Notes under the pieces: model-generated
The model's input: only the letters and a program-made list of their open reading frames with translations
Told to the model about the DNA's origin: nothing
Database searches by the model: none
NCBI RefSeq assembly: GCF_000429905.1
Contig: NZ_AUCT01000030.1
Span: forward strand, 19,277-83,276
DNA: 64,000 nt
Reading direction: 5' to 3'
Source of the DNA: Desulfatibacillum aliphaticivorans DSM 15576
GTDB taxonomy: Bacteria; Desulfobacterota; Desulfobacteria; Desulfobacterales; Desulfatibacillaceae
Program-made: the position numbers and the translations under genes
In this document: in pieces, positions 60,315-64,000 of the stretch
Layout of the letters: each line of letters begins with the position of its first letter
How positions within the stretch are numbered: the stretch's first letter is position 1

Positions 60315-60641
60315 TCATTGCTCTAAAACCACGGTAATGTGGCTGGTGCGTTTTAAGATTCTGGCCCCACGGCCCTGAGCGCGGGCCCGGAACCTCTTCA
60401 ATGTGGGCCCTTGATCGGCGATAACGCCCTTGATGACCAGGTCGTCCACGTCCACCCCGCCCACTTCGGCGTTGGCCACTGCTGAACGGATGACCTTGGC
60501 GATCATGGCTGCGGATTTCTGGGGCATGAACTGTAATACGTTCAACCCTGCTTCCACCGGTTTCCCCTTGACTGCGTCGGCGACCTTGCGGACCTTTTGA
60601 GGAGAAACACGCATGTATTTTGCTGTCGCTTTAACTTGCAT
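60315..60641 (-). CDS. rplV: 50S ribosomal protein L22
   Basis: 108 residues. KATAKYMRVSPQKVRKVADA, SAVANAEVGGVDVDDLVI, RARAQGRGARILKRTSHITV (tunnel loop). Confidence 0.97.
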   Translation of the reverse strand: MQVKATAKYMRVSPQKVRKVADAVKGKPVEAGLNVLQFMPQKSAAMIAKVIRSAVANAEVGGVDVDDLVIKGVIADQGPTLKRFRARAQGRGARILKRTSHITVVLEQ

Positions 60642-60668
60642 TTTTAATCAGTCCTCTTCCGGGCCTTA

Positions 60669-60947
60669 TTATTTGCCCCGGGTCTTTTTATCTCCGGCGT
60701 GCCCGTAGAAGGTCCTTGTCGGCGAAAATTCGCCCAGCTTGTGGCCGACCATGTTTTCGGTCACGAACACCGGGAGAAACTTTTTGCCGTTATGCACAGC
60801 CAGGGTCAGGCCCACCATCTCCGGGATTATGGTTGAACGCCGGGACCAGGTGCGGATAACCCTTTTGCTGCGGCTTTCCTGGGCAACCATAACCTTATTC
60901 AATAACTTCGGCTCGATATACGGCCCTTTTTTTAATGACCGAGGCAT
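60669..60947 (-). CDS. rpsS: 30S ribosomal protein S19
   Basis: 92 residues from ATG 60947 (MPRSLKKGPYIEPKLLNKV). VIRTWSRRSTIIPEMVGLT, NMVGHKLGEFSPTRTFYGH. Confidence 0.97.
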   Translation of the reverse strand: MPRSLKKGPYIEPKLLNKVMVAQESRSKRVIRTWSRRSTIIPEMVGLTLAVHNGKKFLPVFVTENMVGHKLGEFSPTRTFYGHAGDKKTRGK

Positions 60948-60969
60948 AACCACTCCTAATGAATGCTAT

Positions 60970-61797
60970 TTAGCGTTTATTGCGCTTTCTTACGATAAAC
61001 TTGTCGGTTGTCTTGTTCTTCCGGGTCTTATACCCCTTGGTGGGCATGCCCCAAGGAGAACAAGGATGCCGGCCGCCTGAGGAACGGCCTTCGCCGCCGC
61101 CCATGGGATGGTCAACCGGGTTCATTGCCACGCCGCGTACGCTGGGCCTGCGGCCGAGCCAACGCTTGCGTCCGGCCTTACCCAAGGCCAGATTTTCGTG
61201 CTCCACGTTGCCGACCTGTCCGATGGTGGCCATGCACTTGAGCAGAACCAGACGAACTTCGCCGGAGGGCAGACGCACCTGAGCGTACTTGCCTTCCTTG
61301 GCAACCAATTGCGCGAAGGTTCCGGCGCCGCGAACGACTTGTCCGCCCTTGCCGACCTTCAACTCGATATTATGGATCTGGGTGCCCAGAGGGATGTTGT
61401 TGAGGGGAAGCGCGTTGCCGGGCTTGATGTCGGCTTCGGGTCCGCTTTCCACCATATCGCCCACCGTCAGGTTGACCGGGGCGATGATGTAACGTTTCTC
61501 TCCGTCCACGTAATGAAGAAGAGCGAGGCGTGCGCCGCGATTGGGATCGTATTCAATGGCGGCCACCTTGGCGGGGATGCCGGTTTTGTTCCGCTTGAAG
61601 TCCACAATCCGGAGTTGTCTGCGGGATCCTCCCCCGCGATGCCTGCAGGTGACGCGCCCGTTGGCATTCCTGCCGCCGCTTTTCTTGACCACCTTGATCA
61701 GGCTTTTTTCGGGCTTCTTTTTGGTGATTTCCTCAAAGGTGCCGAATTCCTGAAAACGCCTTCCGGGCGAAGTGGGTTTTGTTTTTCTGACCGCCAT
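60970..61797 (-). CDS. rplB: 50S ribosomal protein L2
   Basis: 275 residues from ATG 61797. TCRHRGGGSRRQLRIVDFKR, RLALLHYVDGEKRYIIAP, and the catalytic-region segment RGVAMNPVDHPMGGGEGRSS with the conserved His. Needed for subunit joining. Confidence 0.97.
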   Translation of the reverse strand: MAVRKTKPTSPGRRFQEFGTFEEITKKKPEKSLIKVVKKSGGRNANGRVTCRHRGGGSRRQLRIVDFKRNKTGIPAKVAAIEYDPNRGARLALLHYVDGEKRYIIAPVNLTVGDMVESGPEADIKPGNALPLNNIPLGTQIHNIELKVGKGGQVVRGAGTFAQLVAKEGKYAQVRLPSGEVRLVLLKCMATIGQVGNVEHENLALGKAGRKRWLGRRPSVRGVAMNPVDHPMGGGEGRSSGGRHPCSPWGMPTKGYKTRKNKTTDKFIVRKRNKR

Positions 61798-61871
61798 GGG
61801 TCGTCCTCCCAATTGAATATGCCGCGACCGAAATCGCGACAAGATGCCTATCTAGTTAAAACCTTGCCTGT

Positions 61872-62159
61872 CTATACGCCGTCGAAGAAATCAATGCGCG
61901 CGCCGGGAGCCAGGGTGACCATGGCCTTTTTCCAGTCGCGGCGTTTGCCCAGAACTTTTCCGCGGCGTTTGAACTTGCCATTGACCGTGGAGGTCCGCAC
62001 GTCCAACACCTTGACCTTGAAAATCTTTTCTATGGCCCGGGCGATCTCAACCTTGTTGGCTTTCTTGTCCACCTCAAAGGTGAGCTGGTTGTTTTCTTCT
62101 TTTTGAATGGTGCTTTTTTCCGTCACCACCGGGCGTCTGATGATCTCGTATACGTTCAT
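61872..62159 (-). CDS. rplW: 50S ribosomal protein L23
   Basis: 95 residues. YEIIRRPVVTEKSTIQKEEN, FEVDKKANKVEIARAIEKIF. At the tunnel exit, the docking site for trigger factor and SRP. Its ATG overlaps the rplD stop by one base. Confidence 0.97.
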   Translation of the reverse strand: MNVYEIIRRPVVTEKSTIQKEENNQLTFEVDKKANKVEIARAIEKIFKVKVLDVRTSTVNGKFKRRGKVLGKRRDWKKAMVTLAPGARIDFFDGV

Positions 62160-62779
62160 TAGAGCAACCTCCCTTCAATGGCTTCGATGGCGCCTTGGGC
62201 GAGAATGAGATTGCCGTACTTCAGAATGTCATATACGTTCAGACCGGCGGTGGGCATGACCTTCACGCCCTTCATGTTCCTGGCCGAAAGCTCCAGGTTC
62301 TTCTCTTCGCCTGTGGTGACGATGAGGGCGGTGTCCACGCCCATGGCCGCCATGGCTTCAGCGAAGGCCTTTGTCTTGATTTCCGGAAGATCCATGTTGT
62401 CCACGACCTTCAAGCTGTTGTCCGCCAGCTTGGAGGAAAGGGCCATTTTAAGGGCGGCTTTGCGCACTTTCTTGGGCACCTTATAGGAGTAGTCCCGGGG
62501 ATGGGGCCCGAAAACCACGCCTCCGCCTCTCAGAACCGGAGACTTGATGTCGCCTTTTCTTGCGCGGCCTGTTCCTTTTTGGCGGTAGAGCTTCCGTGTG
62601 CTGCCGCGAACGTCGGAGCGGTTCTTGACGCATACCGTGCCGGCACGGCGGTTGGCCAGCTGCATGACCACGACTTCGTGGAGCACGCTGCCCTTTACTT
62701 CCACTCCGAAAATTTCGTCGGCCAGGTCAATTTCGGAAACCTTTTCGCCGCTCATGTTGCAAACTTCTACCTTTGCCAT
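62159..62779 (-). CDS. rplD: 50S ribosomal protein L4
   Basis: 206 residues. RRAGTVCVKNRSDVRGSTRK, RQKGTGRARKGDIKSPVLRG (tunnel loop), VFGPHPRDYSYKVPKKVRKA. In many bacteria L4 also represses the S10 operon. Confidence 0.97.
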   Translation of the reverse strand: MAKVEVCNMSGEKVSEIDLADEIFGVEVKGSVLHEVVVMQLANRRAGTVCVKNRSDVRGSTRKLYRQKGTGRARKGDIKSPVLRGGGVVFGPHPRDYSYKVPKKVRKAALKMALSSKLADNSLKVVDNMDLPEIKTKAFAEAMAAMGVDTALIVTTGEEKNLELSARNMKGVKVMPTAGLNVYDILKYGNLILAQGAIEAIEGRLL

Positions 62780-62836
62780 AACTATGCCTCATATCGCTTT
62801 CACGCGAAGGGACTGAGAATTGCAAGCCCCGTTGGT

Positions 62837-63472
62837 TTACTTGCCGCCGAACTTCAACTTTTTCAGCTCCAGCATGCCGGATTTAGCGCCGGGAACCGCC
62901 CCCTTGAGGAGGATGAGGTTTTGATCGGCCCGGATATCCACAATTTCCAGATTCCTTACGGTTTTCCGTTCCACTCCGTAATGGCCGGGCAGCTTTTTAC
63001 CTTTAATAACCTTTGAAGGCCAGGCGCTGCAGCCGATGGAGCCAGGCCGGCGTTTACAACGGCCGCCGTGGGTCATTCTTCCGCCGCCGAAGCCGTGTCT
63101 TTTCATAACGCCTGCAAAACCGCGCCCTTTGGATACGCCTGCGACGTCAATTTTTTCGCCCACCGCGAACAACTCGGTGGATAGAGACTGTCCCAGCTCG
63201 AACTCCTCAGGATTGTCAACGGCGAATTCCTTGACCATGACATAAGCGGCGCCGCCGCTTTTCTCAAAGTGCCCAGTCTCGGGCTTGTTCGTATGGCGTT
63301 CCTTCTTAGGCCCGAAACCGAGTTGCAGGGCGTTGTATCCGTCTTTGTCCTTGGTCTTGATCTGGGTGACCACGCAAGGTCCGGCTTCGATCACCGTAAC
63401 CGGAATGTGGCGCCCGTCAGACGAGAAAAGACCGGTCATCCCCAGTTTTTTTCCCAATATTCCTTTGCTCAT
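62837..63472 (-). CDS. rplC: 50S ribosomal protein L3
   Basis: 211 residues. SKGILGKKLGMTGLFSSDGR, KGRGFAGVMKRHGFGGGRMT, and the loop GSIGCSAWPSKVIKGKKLPG near the peptidyl-transferase centre. Confidence 0.97.
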   Translation of the reverse strand: MSKGILGKKLGMTGLFSSDGRHIPVTVIEAGPCVVTQIKTKDKDGYNALQLGFGPKKERHTNKPETGHFEKSGGAAYVMVKEFAVDNPEEFELGQSLSTELFAVGEKIDVAGVSKGRGFAGVMKRHGFGGGRMTHGGRCKRRPGSIGCSAWPSKVIKGKKLPGHYGVERKTVRNLEIVDIRADQNLILLKGAVPGAKSGMLELKKLKFGGK

Positions 63473-63570
63473 GGCCTGTCACTTCCTGACTTAATACATC
63501 TGACCACGCCGCCCCGGCATGAGATCCGGGACCGGTGGGAGAGTATATTCTTCTATGGACGTACCCCGAA

Positions 63571-63882
63571 TCACACTTTGATTTCGACATCCACTCCGGG
63601 GGAGAGGTCCAGTTTCATAAGAGCATCCACGGTCTGCTGGGTCGGTTCCAGAATGTCCAGCAGCCTTTTGTGGGTCCTTACCTCGAATTGCTCCCGCGAT
63701 TTCTTGTCCACGTGGGGCGAACGAAGAACGCAGTACTTATTGATGCGCGTGGGCAGCGGGATGGGCCCCACAACCTTGGCCCCAGTGCGTCTGGCGGTAT
63801 CGACTATGTCTGCGGCTGATTGGTCCAGGAGCTTATGGTCGTAAGCCTTAAGCCGAATCCGTATTTTGTCATTCATTAACAT
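63571..63882 (-). CDS. rpsJ: 30S ribosomal protein S10
   Basis: 103 residues. ATG 63882 has an AGG-type ribosome site nine bases upstream; the more usual start MNDKIRIRLKAYDHKLLDQS would be at 63876. GPIPLPTRINKYCVLRSPHV is diagnostic. First gene of the S10 operon, 19 bp after tuf. Confidence 0.96.
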   Translation of the reverse strand: MLMNDKIRIRLKAYDHKLLDQSAADIVDTARRTGAKVVGPIPLPTRINKYCVLRSPHVDKKSREQFEVRTHKRLLDILEPTQQTVDALMKLDLSPGVDVEIKV

Positions 63883-63901
63883 GGTATAAACCTGTAATCC
63901 T

Positions 63902-64000
63902 CTACTCTATAATTTCGGAAACGACGCCGGCGCCCACGGTGCGGCCGCCTTCACGGATGGCGAAGCGCACTTCCTTTTCCATGGCGATGGGCGTAATCAG
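63902..64000 (-). CDS. tuf: Elongation factor Tu, C-terminal end (cut by window edge)
   Basis: The last 32 codons read LITPIAMEKEVRFAIREGGR, then TVGAGVVSEIIE and TAG at 63902, the invariant C-terminus of EF-Tu domain 3. Lying directly upstream of rpsJ, as in the str-S10 arrangement. The rest lies outside the window. Confidence 0.96.
   Translation of the reverse strand: MITPIAMEKEVRFAIREGGRTVGAGVVSEIIE

Noticed and set aside
1..64000. tRNA, rRNA or transposase genes
   Set aside because: Looked for on both strands by eye in intergenic regions; none was recognised, though a covariance search was not possible here.

Overview
The window looks like a chromosomal segment of an anaerobic, probably sulfate-reducing deltaproteobacterium (Desulfobacterota; a Desulfatibacillum-like member of the Desulfobacteraceae would fit). 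This is an inference from gene content: a Tat-exported selenocysteine formate dehydrogenase with a ferredoxin subunit and an NrfD-type membrane subunit, a DUF362-ferredoxin protein, a NIL-ferredoxin protein, many PAS/PocR-type signalling domains, and a deltaproteobacterial S10-spc-alpha ribosomal cluster with Zn-binding S4, S14 and L36. No rRNA, tRNA, CRISPR array or transposase gene was seen.

Layout. 1-5.2 kb: minus-strand secreted proteins, a block of 340-bp repeats and an amidohydrolase. 5.5-10.6 kb: the formate dehydrogenase operon, whose alpha gene is read through an in-frame UGA (Sec187) followed by a SECIS-like hairpin. 10.6-18.4 kb: a thioesterase-like gene behind a strong promoter/operator palindrome, a second block of three 340-bp repeats, an HD-domain protein with a ModF-like ABC ATPase, a Ca2+/Na+ antiporter, and a transglutaminase-like/DUF362-ferredoxin pair. 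18.5-24.5 kb (minus): a tightly overlapping kaiC-kaiB-hybrid histidine kinase operon, the most striking regulatory system here. 25.0-28.6 kb (minus): a CbbQ/NorQ-type AAA+ ATPase with a CbbO/NorD-type VWA protein and no obvious client, next to a dCache-HAMP-PP2C phosphatase (plus strand). 31-33 kb: repeat remnants and a sirtuin. 33.5-37.4 kb: a 1120-residue secreted protein made of four cysteine-containing repeats, followed by a small secreted protein. 37.9-45.0 kb: a lysine-methyltransferase-like protein, a SapC-family protein, and a minus-strand run holding two GT-C/TPR membrane proteins around yjbQ. 45.2-48.6 kb: tRNA thiolation genes (NIL-ferredoxin, mnmA, mtaB). 48.7-64.0 kb: a continuous minus-strand ribosomal superoperon from tuf (cut by the window end) and rpsJ down to rpoA-rplQ.

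How the parts work together. The FDH subunits should oxidise formate in the periplasm and pass electrons through four Fe-S clusters to a quinone-reactive membrane subunit. KaiC/KaiB plus the giant kinase suggest ATP- or redox-linked timing or state sensing relayed by phosphotransfer. NIL-ferredoxin, MnmA and MtaB together form a tRNA sulfur-modification module. Non-coding DNA is unusually rich in hairpin repeats: a 340-bp family whose conserved hairpin shows compensatory changes, a CCAACCTAC-type inverted-repeat element, and a G/C-rich element present twice in opposite orientations.
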